Shown in pieces: positions 44,001 to 53,377 of a DNA stretch of 64,000 bases. Position 1 is the stretch's first letter; every line of letters begins with the position of its first letter. Under the pieces are notes generated by a model. That model saw only the letters and a list, made by a program, of their open reading frames with translations, was not told the origin of the DNA and ran no database searches. This DNA is from Chryseolinea serpens (GTDB lineage Bacteria; Bacteroidota; Bacteroidia; Cytophagales; Cyclobacteriaceae). Where the stretch lies: positions 248,001 to 312,000 of the forward strand of contig NZ_FQWQ01000006.1 of the NCBI RefSeq assembly GCF_900129725.1, written 5' to 3'. The position numbers were made by a program, and so were the translations under genes.

Positions 44001-44011
44001 GCAAAAGGTAT

Positions 44012-45568
44012 TTAAGAGGTGAGTTGAATTTCTTCGCCTTCCTTGTTGAGGAATTTGTATTCGGTGATGGCCATGGAAGTGTCCTTCACCATTTTCACCC
44101 AGCGCTTGTATTTGAAATACCAGCGCATGCGCTCGGAGATAAAGCCGTTGGTGAAATAGGCAAACAAATACGGGTGAAGGGCCAACACGAGATCTTTCTC
44201 GTTTTGTTTCACCAGCAGGTGCTCAATATTTTTCTCGATAAGATCCGAAATGAGAATGGATGCGGTGATCTTGCCCGTGCCGTTGCAAGTAGGGCAAACC
44301 TCCTTGGTGGCGATGTTCATCTGCGGGCGAACGCGCTCGCGGGTGATCTGCATGAGCCCAAATTTCGACAAGGGCAACACGGTGGATTTCGCCTTGTCGT
44401 CCATCATCTCATCTTTCATGATCTTGAAGATGAGCTTCTTGTTCTCGGGGTTCTTCATGTCGATGAAGTCCACCACGATGATCCCGCCCATATCGCGCAA
44501 CCTAAGCTGGCGGGCAATTTCTTTGGCGGCCTCCATGTTCACGGAGAGTGCCGTCGTTTCCTGGTTTTCTTCCCGGTTCGACTTGTTGCCGCTGTTCACG
44601 TCGATGACGTGGAGCGCTTCGGTGTGCTCGATAATAAGATAACCTCCCGCACGCAAGCTCACAGTCTGTCCGAAAGCCGATTTGATCTGGCGTTCGATAC
44701 CATAGTGTTCAAAGATCTTTGCCTTGCCGTTATACAGCTTGACGATCTTCTCTTTGTCGGGAGCGATGGTGTGGATATAGGTCTTCACATCCTCGTAGAT
44801 CTTCTTATCGTCTACGTGGATGTTGTCGAACGACTCGTTGAGCATGTCGCGCAACAGCGACGATGTTTTGTCCAGTTCGCCGATGATCTTTTCGCGCGGT
44901 TGTGCATTGACAAGGCGTGTCATGCCTTCTTCCCAGGTGGTCACCATCGAGCGCAGGTCGCGGTCGAGTTCGGCTACTTCCTTGTTTTCGGCTACGGTAC
45001 GGATGATCACCCCGAAGTTGGGTGGCTTAATGGATTGGATGAGGCGAAGCAGGCGCTTGCGCTCTTCGCTGCTCGTAATTTTTTTCGAAACGCTTACGGC
45101 ATTGGAAAATGGTACCAATACCAGGTATCGCCCGGCCAGGGATAGCTCACAGGATAGTCGGGGCCCTTTTGTGGAGATCGGCTCTTTAACAATCTGGACC
45201 GGAATCAATTGATTCTTGGACAACTGCTGGGTGATTTTCCCATGCTTGTCGATGTCCTGTTCCGGCGAGAATTTGTCAAGTTTTCCACCATTGATCTTTT
45301 TGGCGCGCACCAGCTTCGTAAATTTTTGAAGCGAGCTGAATTGAGGGCCAAGATCGAGGTAATGAAGAAAGGCGTCTTTATCGTAACCAACATCGATGAA
45401 AGCTGCATTAAGCCCCTGAACCACTTTTTTAACAGTGCCCAGGTAGATGTCGCCTACCGTAAACTTGGTTCCTTCTTCTTCATTGTGGAATTCAACCAGT
45501 GTCTTGTCTTTGAGAAGGGCTATACGACATCCGTCCTGAGTGGCACTAATAATTAGTTCGTTACTCAA
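44012..45568 (-). CDS. rng: Ribonuclease G/E family endoribonuclease
   Basis: Single-strand RNA endonuclease for rRNA maturation and mRNA decay. The TTG at 45568 (MSNELIISATQDGCRIALLK) was chosen as start; an ATG 19 codons upstream would include the intergenic hairpin. An S1 domain (VGDIYLGTVKKVVQGLNAAF) is followed by the catalytic region with HVIDVNSGNK and DFIDMKNPENKK, and the zinc-link CPTCNGTGKI. At 518 residues it lacks the long RNase E scaffold, so it is RNase G-like. It ends a minus-strand group that begins with HU. Confidence 0.93.
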   Translation of the reverse strand: MSNELIISATQDGCRIALLKDKTLVEFHNEEEGTKFTVGDIYLGTVKKVVQGLNAAFIDVGYDKDAFLHYLDLGPQFSSLQKFTKLVRAKKINGGKLDKFSPEQDIDKHGKITQQLSKNQLIPVQIVKEPISTKGPRLSCELSLAGRYLVLVPFSNAVSVSKKITSSEERKRLLRLIQSIKPPNFGVIIRTVAENKEVAELDRDLRSMVTTWEEGMTRLVNAQPREKIIGELDKTSSLLRDMLNESFDNIHVDDKKIYEDVKTYIHTIAPDKEKIVKLYNGKAKIFEHYGIERQIKSAFGQTVSLRAGGYLIIEHTEALHVIDVNSGNKSNREENQETTALSVNMEAAKEIARQLRLRDMGGIIVVDFIDMKNPENKKLIFKIMKDEMMDDKAKSTVLPLSKFGLMQITRERVRPQMNIATKEVCPTCNGTGKITASILISDLIEKNIEHLLVKQNEKDLVLALHPYLFAYFTNGFISERMRWYFKYKRWVKMVKDTSMAITEYKFLNKEGEEIQLTS

Positions 45569-45602
45569 AACCTTAGAAATTAAAATAAAAAGATGTGTAT
45601 AG

Positions 45603-45623
45603 GCCGGCTCGTGATGAGCCGGC
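45603..45623. other. Hairpin between the 29-residue gene and rng
   Basis: GCCGGCTC and GAGCCGGC form a perfect 8-base stem with loop GTGAT in the 74-base gap. Without a T tract it is more likely an RNA processing or attenuation site than a terminator. RNase G could cut near it, which is speculation. Confidence 0.6.
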
Positions 45624-45642
45624 AATTAAATCGGTGACCCGA

Positions 45643-45732
45643 TTATTTCTTCTTGTGCCTGTTCTTTCTAAGACGCTTCTTCCGCTTGTGCGTTGCCATT
45701 TTATGCTTCTTTCTTTTCTTACCGCTTGGCAT
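45643..45732 (-). CDS. 29-residue basic protein, mS38/bS22-like (AURKAIP1/COX24 type)
   Basis: A tiny protein with mostly Lys, Arg and His, starting MPSGKKRKKHKMATHKRKK and ending RHKKK. The pattern K-M-A-x-x-K/H-R/K-K...LRK-x-RH matches the short ribosomal proteins of the AURKAIP1/COX24 group (bS22 of Actinobacteria, mS38 of mitochondria). I recall near-identical sequences in many Bacteroidota. It probably sits in the small ribosomal subunit. It lies between the TPR gene and rng on the same strand, 47 bases after the TPR stop. Confidence 0.8.
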   Translation of the reverse strand: MPSGKKRKKHKMATHKRKKRLRKNRHKKK

Positions 45733-45779
45733 AGTAATGTTTTAATTTTTATCCGCCATGACGACGGACGGTTTAACAA

Positions 45780-46592
45780 TTATTTTAAATCCTTCAGATA
45801 AGAATCCACGGTGGCCTGCACGGCCGGATCGTTATCCATTTGTTTCACTTTGTCGAACTGCTCCTTCGCCTTTGCTTTGTCGCCCAGGTTCATCCAGGCG
45901 ATGCCCAATAACAGCTGGGCTTGCGTGTGCTGGGGGTTGATCTTTGTCAGGGTTTCCAACCGCTCAACGGCCTTGTCGTATTGGCCGGATTGAAACGAGA
46001 GCATGCCCATATTAAAGAGTGCCAGTTCATTTTTAGGATCAGTGGCCAACACCTCACGCAACATCATGATGCCCTGCATGGGGCTCGGCGACGAGACATA
46101 GGTCATGGCCATTTTCGTTTTTATGTCGAGGTTCTTGGGGTTTGCGTCCAGGGCCTTTCCATAAAACTCGCGGGTCTTTTCGGCGAGCTGTTCTTGCTTG
46201 CCTTTTTCCACCGCGAAGGTGTAGGCCTGGTAATAGAGGTCACCTGCCTTGATCCAACTTTCAGTAGTATTTAAGAACGTCGATGCTTCTTCGGCAAACC
46301 AAGCTGCACTGTCAAATTTTCCAGCCGTTTGGTACAATTTTGCCAAAGAGTCGGCAAAGATAGCATTTTTTTCTTTCGCCGCACTTTCCCGCAATTGAAC
46401 CCGCAAAATTCGAATCCGGTCCAATACCTCTCGTGGTGCCTGTGCATGCATGTCGGCCGCCGGTGCCTTGGCGGAGTCGGCGGTGTTTTCGGTCAGCTTT
46501 TTGTCGTTGTCCACCACTACCTTGGGCAATAGGAAGATCAGCCATATGACAATGGCGCTGACGACGATCAATAAAATCCTGGTTTTGAGCAT
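45780..46592 (-). CDS. Membrane-anchored TPR protein
   Basis: 270 residues: an N-terminal membrane helix (ILLIVVSAIVIWLIFLLPKVV) followed by a periplasmic or cytoplasmic part with about four TPR motifs (for example NELALFNMGMLSFQSGQYDKA and HTQAQLLLGIAWMNLGDKAK). A scaffold role is likely, partner unknown. Encoded between HU and the 29-residue ribosomal-type gene. Confidence 0.85.
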   Translation of the reverse strand: MLKTRILLIVVSAIVIWLIFLLPKVVVDNDKKLTENTADSAKAPAADMHAQAPREVLDRIRILRVQLRESAAKEKNAIFADSLAKLYQTAGKFDSAAWFAEEASTFLNTTESWIKAGDLYYQAYTFAVEKGKQEQLAEKTREFYGKALDANPKNLDIKTKMAMTYVSSPSPMQGIMMLREVLATDPKNELALFNMGMLSFQSGQYDKAVERLETLTKINPQHTQAQLLLGIAWMNLGDKAKAKEQFDKVKQMDNDPAVQATVDSYLKDLK

Positions 46593-46623
46593 GGGGTTGA
46601 AGGGCGAGCGGTTAGTTTAGGAT

Positions 46624-46643
46624 GGGCGCTGGATGTAGCGCCC
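46624..46643. other. Hairpin between HU and TPR genes
   Basis: GGGCGCT and AGCGCCC form a 7-base stem with loop GGATGT in the 94-base gap. A partial terminator or mRNA-stability element that would let HU be made in excess over downstream genes is possible. Confidence 0.5.
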
Positions 46644-46686
46644 TGTTTTCCATCACCGTGTCGTTGAAGCCCCTGGAATTAAGGTT

Positions 46687-46992
46687 CTACTTCTCTTCCA
46701 GTTGCTTTACCTTGTCGCTGTTCTTGATCTTGTTCACGAAGATCTTGGCAGGTTTGAAGCTGGGCACAAAATGCTCGTCAATAACCAAAGCGGTATTGCG
46801 TGAAATGTTGCGGGCTATCTTTTTCTTGCGCTTTTTGTTGATAAAGCTGCCAAAACCACGGATGTAGATGTTGTTGCCATTGGACATGGAAGTTTTCACA
46901 ACGCTGAAGAAGGCTTCCACCGATGCGGTAACGTCGGCTTTGTCTACTCCGGTCTTTTCAGCGATTTCATTGATGATGTCTGCTTTGGTCAC
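46687..46992 (-). CDS. HU/IHF-family DNA-binding protein
   Basis: 101-residue nucleoid protein with the family start MTKADIINEIAEKTGV and the DNA-binding arm region around RGFGSFINKKRKKKIARNIS. The IYIRGFGSF segment and KPAKIFVNKIK end are typical; a short Lys/Glu tail follows. It starts a minus-strand group and is divergent from mutY, an arrangement I know from other Bacteroidota. Confidence 0.93.
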   Translation of the reverse strand: MTKADIINEIAEKTGVDKADVTASVEAFFSVVKTSMSNGNNIYIRGFGSFINKKRKKKIARNISRNTALVIDEHFVPSFKPAKIFVNKIKNSDKVKQLEEK

Positions 46993-47029
46993 AGTGTTAT
47001 ATTTTTAAGTCGAAAAATTTTCGGGAGGG

Positions 47030-47037
47030 CAAATTTA
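47030..47037 (-). promoter_or_regulatory. -7 element of the HU promoter
   Basis: TAAATTTG on the minus strand, 38 bases before the HU start codon, fits the Bacteroidota consensus. A clear -33 TTG at the right distance is not seen. Confidence 0.45.
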
Positions 47038-47091
47038 AAGGCTGCCCCCAGAATTAAAAATGAATATTGAAAAAATCTGATAATCAGCAAG

Positions 47092-48156
47092 ATGGACAAG
47101 CGATATTTCTCTGATAAAGTCGTTAAATGGTATGAAGAAAACAAGCGCGACCTCCCCTGGCGCGACACAAAAGATCCCTATAAAGTCTGGCTATCGGAGA
47201 TAATCCTCCAACAAACGCGTGTAATCCAGGGTTTGCCCTACTACCTGAAATTCGTTGAAAAATTTCCCACCGTCCAGGCCCTGGCCGCCGCCTCGGAGCA
47301 GGAAGTGCTCCGGCTTTGGCAAGGGTTGGGCTATTACACGCGGGCCCGCAACCTCCACGCCTGCGCCAAAGAGGTCGTGAGCCGCTACCAAGGCGTTTTT
47401 CCACAAACTTTTGAAGAACTGAAAAAGCTGCGCGGCGTCGGCGACTATACCGCCGCCGCCATCGCATCGTTTTCCTTCCAGGAGCCGGTGGCGGTGGTCG
47501 ACGGCAATGTGTTTCGTGTGCTATCGCGCGTGTTTGGTATAGATAAGGAGATCAACAGCCCGGAAGGAAGAAAAATGTTCACCCAATTGGCGAACGAACT
47601 CATCTCCCGAAAACATCCCGATCGGTATAACCAGGCCGTTATGGAGTTCGGGGCGCTGTTTTGTACGCCCAAAAATCCGGATTGCCCGTCCTGCACCTTC
47701 AAAGCCACTTGTTTTGCGGCCCAGCACGACATGCAAGCCGTGCTGCCGGTGAAAGCCAAAGCGAAGGCTGCCCGGAAGCGTTACTTCTACTATTTTGTTT
47801 TTCAGCAGGGAAGGTCACTGCTCATGAAAAAACGGGAAGCAAAAGACATCTGGCATGGCTTATACGATTTTTACCTGGTCGAAAAATCAAAACCCATGAA
47901 AACAGAGAGGCTGATCCAGGAATTCAACACTTCGGGTCCCTGGGTTGTTGAAGAGGACGGCGAGGCCTCCGAACAATACAAACACGTGCTTAGTCATCAG
48001 ATTATTCTTTCGAAGTTCATTTTGGTAAGGCTCGACGCGAAGCCGGTTAACGGGCTGACCAAGGACATGAAATTCTATTCGCTGAAAAAAATTGCTGACC
48101 TGCCCAAGCCTGTGCTGATTAGCCGTTTTCTAGCCGATCGCGACCTTTTAAAGTAG
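47092..48156 (+). CDS. mutY: A/G-specific adenine glycosylase
   Basis: Removes adenine mispaired with 8-oxoguanine. Catalytic Glu36 in LSEIILQQTRV, helix-hairpin-helix LRGVGDYTAAAIASF, the catalytic Asp in AVVDGNVFRVLSR, and the 4Fe-4S loop with four Cys spaced 6, 2 and 5 apart (C...CPSC...C in the FCTPKNPDCPSCTFK region). The C-terminal NUDIX-like domain recognises 8-oxoG. 354 residues is normal. It is followed by ssb and gld genes, a conserved order in this phylum. Confidence 0.96.
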   Translation: MDKRYFSDKVVKWYEENKRDLPWRDTKDPYKVWLSEIILQQTRVIQGLPYYLKFVEKFPTVQALAAASEQEVLRLWQGLGYYTRARNLHACAKEVVSRYQGVFPQTFEELKKLRGVGDYTAAAIASFSFQEPVAVVDGNVFRVLSRVFGIDKEINSPEGRKMFTQLANELISRKHPDRYNQAVMEFGALFCTPKNPDCPSCTFKATCFAAQHDMQAVLPVKAKAKAARKRYFYYFVFQQGRSLLMKKREAKDIWHGLYDFYLVEKSKPMKTERLIQEFNTSGPWVVEEDGEASEQYKHVLSHQIILSKFILVRLDAKPVNGLTKDMKFYSLKKIADLPKPVLISRFLADRDLLK

Positions 48157-48176
48157 TGCGAAGATTGATATTTTTG
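48146..48176 (+). promoter_or_regulatory. Possible promoter before ssb
   Basis: TATTTTTG at 48169-48176 is a good -7 element; TTTT at 48146-48149 is a weak -33 with a 19-base spacer. It would start the ssb-gldE-gldD transcript near 48183. Confidence 0.4.
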
Positions 48177-48233
48177 GTTTCGGCCCCTCAAGAGCCGTTA
48201 TTTGTAACCAAGTACCCTTAATATAAACAACCT

Positions 48234-48674
48234 ATGTCTGGAGTAAATAAAGTGATCTTAGTAGGACGCCTGGGCAAAGACCCGGAAGTTAGAAACCTCG
48301 AAAACGGAGCCACCGTGGCCAACTTCACCATTGCCACCTCGGAAAGCTATAAAGACAAAACCACAGGCGAAAAGAAAGAGATCACCGAATGGCACAACAT
48401 CGTGCTGTGGCGTGGACTGGCTGAGATCGCCCAAAAATATCTTCACAAAGGCGACATGGTTTTTGTGGAAGGCAAACTCCGCACCCGCTCCTGGGAAAAG
48501 GAAGGTGTGACACGCTACACCACCGAAGTCGTGGGCGATAACATGACCATGCTCTCCACAAAAGGTGGCGGCGGCTCCAGCGGCGGTGGCTACTCGGGAG
48601 CGGAAAGCAATTCTTCCGACAGCTTCCGCGCCAGCGCACCGGCCGACAACAGTACAGACGACTTGCCGTTCTGA
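48234..48674 (+). CDS. ssb: Single-stranded DNA-binding protein
   Basis: 146 residues: an OB fold ([55 protein letters not shown]), a Gly/Ser linker and the acidic tip DDLPF that recruits repair and replication proteins. It lies 23 bases before gldE. Confidence 0.96.
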   Translation: MSGVNKVILVGRLGKDPEVRNLENGATVANFTIATSESYKDKTTGEKKEITEWHNIVLWRGLAEIAQKYLHKGDMVFVEGKLRTRSWEKEGVTRYTTEVVGDNMTMLSTKGGGGSSGGGYSGAESNSSDSFRASAPADNSTDDLPF

Positions 48675-48696
48675 TGTTTCACCAACGCTAACGCTT

Positions 48697-50010
48697 GTGG
48701 ACGAACCTCCCAGTTACACCCCGATCCTGCTCGACATTTTTTCAGGACTGCACGCCGTAAGCCTGTCCTTTCTTGTGCTGCTCCTTATTTTATCGGCGGT
48801 GATCTCGGCCTGCGAGGCGGCGTTCTTCACCCTGACGCCCAGTGACCTGGAAGCGTTCCGTCAAAGCGCCGACAAGCGAGACCGCGACGTGGCCACGCTG
48901 CTGAGCAAACCGCGTGTGTTGCTGGTGACCATTCTCATTCTCGACGGGCTGGTGAACGTATGCCTGATCACCTTCCTGGCGTTGCAATGGTGGATCCTGA
49001 ACGATGCGTATAACCCAACCGTTTGGCATGTGACCGTGACCCTCGTTCCAGCAGCAGCCTTTCTGGCGTTCTTCGGAGAAATCTTCCCCAAAATGTTGGC
49101 CGCTCCGCGTAACAAAGCGATTGCACGGCGCGCTGCGCCCACCTGGAAATTTTTTGCCGCCCTATGCAAACCCGTTTCCAAACCCATGCGCAGGATGACG
49201 GTTTATGTGGAACGTTTTTTTGAACCCCATTCGCAAACACCGGCCCAGGAATTGAACGAGGCCATAGAACTGGCGTCTGCCGATGACGCGACCTCCGAAG
49301 GCGAAAAAGAGATCTTAAGGGGTATTGTCAATTTTGGTACGCTTACCGCAAAAGAGATCATGTGCGCACGCCGTGAGATCTCGGCCATCGATATTGCCAG
49401 CAACTTTCATGTGCTCATGGAGCATGTTGAGAAGTCGGGATTTTCGCGTATTCCCGTCTACCGCAATTCGCTCGACACCGTCGAAGGCATTTTGTATATA
49501 AAAGACCTGCTTCCTTTTCTGGAGCTGGAGGCAGACTTCAGCTGGCAGTCGCTGCTTCGTCCCGTCTTTGCCGTGCCCGAAACCAAAAAGATCGACTCCC
49601 TGCTAAAAGACTTCCAGGAGAAACGCGTACACATTGCCGTGGTCGTGGACGAGAACAAAGTCACATCAGGATTGATTACGATGGAGGACATTATTGAAGA
49701 GATCATTGGCGACATCAACGATGAGTTCGACGAGGTAGCCATTCCTTTCCAACGTATCGGCCGGAGGTCTTTTATTTTTGAGGGCAAAGTTTTGCTCACC
49801 GATTTTTGCAAAACGCTGACGATCGACCCGGGCATTTTCAGCGCCGTGGCCGGGGAGGCCGGCACACTGAGCGGACTGATCCTCTCATTGCACGGCGAGT
49901 TGCCGCCGGTGGGTGCGCAAATTACCTTCGAACACCTTACCTTTGTTGTCGAATCCATCGATCATAACCGGATAAAACGTGTACGTGTACAAGTTCATGA
50001 GCAGGCTTAA
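48697..50010 (+). CDS. gldE: Gliding motility protein GldE (DUF21/CBS/CorC)
   Basis: Inner-membrane protein, 437 residues from the GTG at 48697 ([15 protein letters not shown]); the longer open frame reaches back into ssb and is not used. A DUF21 membrane part ([20 protein letters not shown] and further helices), two CBS domains ([20 protein letters not shown]) and a CorC/HlyC C-terminal domain follow the GldE order. GldE is thought to support GldD in gliding and type IX secretion. Its position between ssb and gldD supports the name over a general magnesium/cobalt exporter. Confidence 0.9.
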   Translation: MDEPPSYTPILLDIFSGLHAVSLSFLVLLLILSAVISACEAAFFTLTPSDLEAFRQSADKRDRDVATLLSKPRVLLVTILILDGLVNVCLITFLALQWWILNDAYNPTVWHVTVTLVPAAAFLAFFGEIFPKMLAAPRNKAIARRAAPTWKFFAALCKPVSKPMRRMTVYVERFFEPHSQTPAQELNEAIELASADDATSEGEKEILRGIVNFGTLTAKEIMCARREISAIDIASNFHVLMEHVEKSGFSRIPVYRNSLDTVEGILYIKDLLPFLELEADFSWQSLLRPVFAVPETKKIDSLLKDFQEKRVHIAVVVDENKVTSGLITMEDIIEEIIGDINDEFDEVAIPFQRIGRRSFIFEGKVLLTDFCKTLTIDPGIFSAVAGEAGTLSGLILSLHGELPPVGAQITFEHLTFVVESIDHNRIKRVRVQVHEQA

Positions 50011-50605
50011 AAAGTTTCGTGTCACTTCTTTCACTGCCTGGCTTGTTGCGGGCTTTTCCCTTGGCTTTTGGGGATGCCAACAGGAGTATCAACCAAAACC
50101 ATTGGGGTATAACCGGCTCCTTTTGCCCGAACATGAATACCGGAGTCTGCCGGATTCGTTGCCCTACTCGTTCGAATATTCAAAGCATGCCACGCTGCTG
50201 TCGGATACGTCGCGTATTCGCGAACGATTTTGGGTAGAGATCTACTATCCTACCATCAAGGCGAATGTGCATATCACCTATAAGCCGATCCAAAATCAAA
50301 AAATGCTGAAGGAATATCTCGACGATTCCTACACGCTCACGGCCAAACACCAAATCAAGGCCTACGCCATAAACGAAGCGATCACGAAAACACCCAGCGG
50401 AAAAACGGCGGTCATCGCCGAGTTAGAGGGGGAGGTGCCCAGCCAATTTCAATTCACGGTAACGGACTCCACAAAGAATTTTATGCGCGGGGCGTTGTAC
50501 TTCAACACGAAAGTGGCCAACGATTCGCTGGCACCGGCCATCGAGTTTATGAAAAAAGACATCATGCACCTGATCAACACCCTGGCGTGGAAACAGGGCA
50601 AATAG
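49997..50605 (+). CDS. gldD: Gliding motility lipoprotein GldD
   Basis: 202 residues from the ATG at 49997, overlapping gldE by 14 bases. The leader ends in a lipobox-like GFWGC followed by [20 protein letters not shown], a typical GldD start, and the FEYSKHATL segment also fits. GldD is required for gliding motility and the type IX machine in Flavobacterium; in this organism the same role is inferred. No other gld genes are in the window. Confidence 0.92.
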   Translation: MSRLKKFRVTSFTAWLVAGFSLGFWGCQQEYQPKPLGYNRLLLPEHEYRSLPDSLPYSFEYSKHATLLSDTSRIRERFWVEIYYPTIKANVHITYKPIQNQKMLKEYLDDSYTLTAKHQIKAYAINEAITKTPSGKTAVIAELEGEVPSQFQFTVTDSTKNFMRGALYFNTKVANDSLAPAIEFMKKDIMHLINTLAWKQGK

Positions 50606-50731
50606 CGCCCTGGTTTGGGCTAATGCATGACCCCGGTGTGTCCCCGTTCTAATTACATGGCAACACTTGGAGGCTGCCAACCCAAATCATAATTTGCGGT
50701 CATAACTCATTTTCCTAACTCTATCATTTTT

Positions 50732-52090
50732 ATGGTGAAAGAATATATTGCGTCAAACAAAGACCGTTTCCTATCGGAGCTTTTCGATTGGCTTCGCATC
50801 CCCTCGGTGAGCGCCGACAGTCGTCACAAAGGCGATGTTCGCAAGGCAGCGGAATTCCTTCGCGAAAAATTTTCGCAGGCCGGCGTCGACAAAGTAGAGA
50901 TCTGCGAAACAAAAGGTCACCCAATTGTTTATGCTGAAAAAATTGTCAACCCCGCACTGCCCACCGTGTTGGTGTATGGTCACTACGACGTGCAGCCACC
51001 CGACCCGTTGAACCTGTGGACATCGCCTCCCTTTGAGCCGGTGATCAAAGACGACAAGATCTATGCCCGCGGCGCATGCGACGACAAGGGCCAGGTGTAC
51101 ATGCACGTGAAAGCTTTCGAGACCATGATGAAACTTAACCTGCTGCCCTGCAACGTCAAGTTCATGGTGGAAGGCGAAGAAGAGGTGGGCTCCGACAACC
51201 TCGGAACCTTCGTAAAGGAAAACAAAGCCAAGCTAAAGGCCGACATCATTCTCATTTCCGACACGGCCCTTATCTCGCTGGAACATCCCTCCATCACCAC
51301 AGGATTGCGCGGACTGAGCTACATGGAAGTGGAAGTGACGGGCCCTAACCGCGACTTGCACTCGGGCGTATACGGTGGCGCCGTGGCCAACCCCGTGAAT
51401 GTGCTGTGCAGCATGATCGACGCCTTGCACGACGAAAACGGCCGGATCGCTATCCCTGGTTTTTATGACAAAGTAGCCGAATTGACTGCAGCACAGCGCA
51501 AAGCCCTTAACGATGCGCCGTTCGACCTGGAAGAATACAAACACGAACTTGGCATTGCCGACATAAAAGGAGAGAAGGGCTACACCACGTTGGAACGCAC
51601 CGGCGTGCGTCCGACGCTCGACGTGAATGGCATTTGGGGTGGCTATACCGGCGAAGGAGCCAAAACCGTGTTGCCCTCGAAGGCGCACGCAAAAATTTCC
51701 ATGCGCCTCGTGCCCAACCAGGTGAGCGCGGAGATCACCGACCTCTTCACAAAACATTTCCAGTCCCTCGCGCCGAAATATGTTACGGTGAAAGTGATGG
51801 CACACCACGGTGGCGAACCTGCCGTGACATCGACAGAGTCACCTGCCTACCAGGCCGCGAGCCGTGCCTTTGAAGATGTCTTTGGAAAAACCCCTATCCC
51901 GACGCGCGACGGTGGAAGCATTCCCATCGTGGCGTTGTTCAAAAAAGAATTGGGATTGGATACGGTGCTGCTGGGCTTTGGATTTGATACCGATGCGATA
52001 CATTCACCCAACGAACATTATGGCGTGAAGAATTTTGTGATGGGCATCGAGACCATTGTATCGTTCTACAAGCACTTTGTAAAAAAATGA
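50732..52090 (+). CDS. M20-family dipeptidase
   Basis: 452-residue di-zinc peptidase. Metal and catalytic motifs: YGHYDVQPPDPLNLW, RGACDDKGQ, VEGEEEVGS and a late HSPNEHYGV; HSGVYGGAVANP marks the domain junction. No signal peptide, so it works in the cytoplasm on dipeptides or N-terminal residues. A TTG-20-TAATTTG sequence (50690 region) may be its promoter. The stop abuts the convergent kinase stop with no base between. Confidence 0.92.
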   Translation: MVKEYIASNKDRFLSELFDWLRIPSVSADSRHKGDVRKAAEFLREKFSQAGVDKVEICETKGHPIVYAEKIVNPALPTVLVYGHYDVQPPDPLNLWTSPPFEPVIKDDKIYARGACDDKGQVYMHVKAFETMMKLNLLPCNVKFMVEGEEEVGSDNLGTFVKENKAKLKADIILISDTALISLEHPSITTGLRGLSYMEVEVTGPNRDLHSGVYGGAVANPVNVLCSMIDALHDENGRIAIPGFYDKVAELTAAQRKALNDAPFDLEEYKHELGIADIKGEKGYTTLERTGVRPTLDVNGIWGGYTGEGAKTVLPSKAHAKISMRLVPNQVSAEITDLFTKHFQSLAPKYVTVKVMAHHGGEPAVTSTESPAYQAASRAFEDVFGKTPIPTRDGGSIPIVALFKKELGLDTVLLGFGFDTDAIHSPNEHYGVKNFVMGIETIVSFYKHFVKK

Positions 52091-53287
52091 TCAATACTGT
52101 TTGAGCATGCTAAGGGGGAGAGAGAAATAGAACCGGGAGCCTTTCCCGGGTTCACTCTCCACCCAAATTTTGCCATGCATTTTTTCCACCACTTCTTTGC
52201 AGACTTGCAGACCTAGGCCTGAGCCTTTTTCGCCGTGTGTGCCGGCGGTGCTTTTTCGCTTCTCCCAATGGAACAATCCTTCGAGGGTTGGTGTGGTCAT
52301 GCCCGCGCCGGTATCCTCCAGGCAAATGACGGCCTCCAATGTTCCGCTTTTGGCAGACAGTGCGATGGTGCCGTTTTGAGTAAATTTATTTGCGTTGTGC
52401 ACCAGGTTCCGGATCACAAAACGCACCATGTTGGGATCGGCCCACACGTTGATCTCATCGTGGATGGCGTTGACAAACCGGTTTCCTTTTTCGGCAAAGT
52501 AGTCATAGCCCACGATTTCATCCGTGAGCAATACTTTCAAATCGATCTGTTGCCACTGCGGGCCACCACCATCAAATTGAGTGGAGGCCCATTGCATGAG
52601 GTTGTTGAAAAGAACGTTGGTCGATCCCAGCGACTTGCCAATCGTGTTGATCATCGACGCAAATTCACCAGGCGTCAGTGCTTCCGCTTTGGCCAGGCCA
52701 ACAACGCTTTCGAGACTTTGCATGGGACTTCTCAAGTCGTGGCCAATAATGGAAAGCATTTTGCTGTTTGCGTCGTTGAGGCGTTTCAATTCTTTTACCG
52801 TGGCACGCAGTTCAAGCTGTTTCATAACTTGCTTGGCCAGAATCTTCAAACCAAAGATCTGTTTCTGGGTAAGTTCTTTTGGTTTCCGGTCGATGACACA
52901 AAGGGTTCCCAGTTTAAAGCCTTCGGAAGTGATGAGTGGCATGCCGGCATAGAAGCGAATGTCGGGGCTTCCCGTCACCAGCGGGTTGTCGCGGAAGCGC
53001 GCATCGGCGGTGGCATCGTGGACGGCCATGATATCGTTCTGGTGGATGGCATGGGCGCAGAAGGCGATGTCGCGAGGTGTTTCGTGCGCTTCCAAACCGT
53101 GACGGGCTTTGAACCATTGCCGATCGGAATCGATGAGGCTTACCAGGGAAATGGGTGTCTCGCAAAGCTGCGAGGCCAGTTCCACGATGTCGTCGAAGTC
53201 TTTTTCTGCGGCGGTGTCTAAGATGTCGTAGTAGTGCAAAGCCTGCAGACGCAAGCTTTCATTTTCGGGTTTGTGCGGAACAGTCAT
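52091..53287 (-). CDS. GAF-domain sensor histidine kinase
   Basis: 398 residues, soluble. A GAF domain (about 25-160, with ISLVSLIDSDRQWFKARHGL and MPLITSEGFKLGTLCVIDRK) precedes HisKA with SIIGHDLRSPMQSL (His183) and an HATPase domain (NLVHNANKFTQNG, GSGLGLQVCKEVVEKMHG). The GAF type resembles those in many Bacteroidota and cyanobacterial kinases; its ligand is not known and the Cys pattern does not indicate a bilin site for certain. No response regulator is adjacent. Confidence 0.9.
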   Translation of the reverse strand: MTVPHKPENESLRLQALHYYDILDTAAEKDFDDIVELASQLCETPISLVSLIDSDRQWFKARHGLEAHETPRDIAFCAHAIHQNDIMAVHDATADARFRDNPLVTGSPDIRFYAGMPLITSEGFKLGTLCVIDRKPKELTQKQIFGLKILAKQVMKQLELRATVKELKRLNDANSKMLSIIGHDLRSPMQSLESVVGLAKAEALTPGEFASMINTIGKSLGSTNVLFNNLMQWASTQFDGGGPQWQQIDLKVLLTDEIVGYDYFAEKGNRFVNAIHDEINVWADPNMVRFVIRNLVHNANKFTQNGTIALSAKSGTLEAVICLEDTGAGMTTPTLEGLFHWEKRKSTAGTHGEKGSGLGLQVCKEVVEKMHGKIWVESEPGKGSRFYFSLPLSMLKQY

Positions 53288-53377
53288 GAAGAGGGTAAAG
53301 TCGGGTCCAATACAAAGTTAAACCCTACATTTTCCGGCAGACAGCAAAAATCAGATCAACGGCAGAAATGTAATTTT

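Noticed and set aside
44024-45145. 373-codon plus-strand frame opposite rng
   Set aside because: Antisense to the conserved RNase G catalytic region, no matching family.
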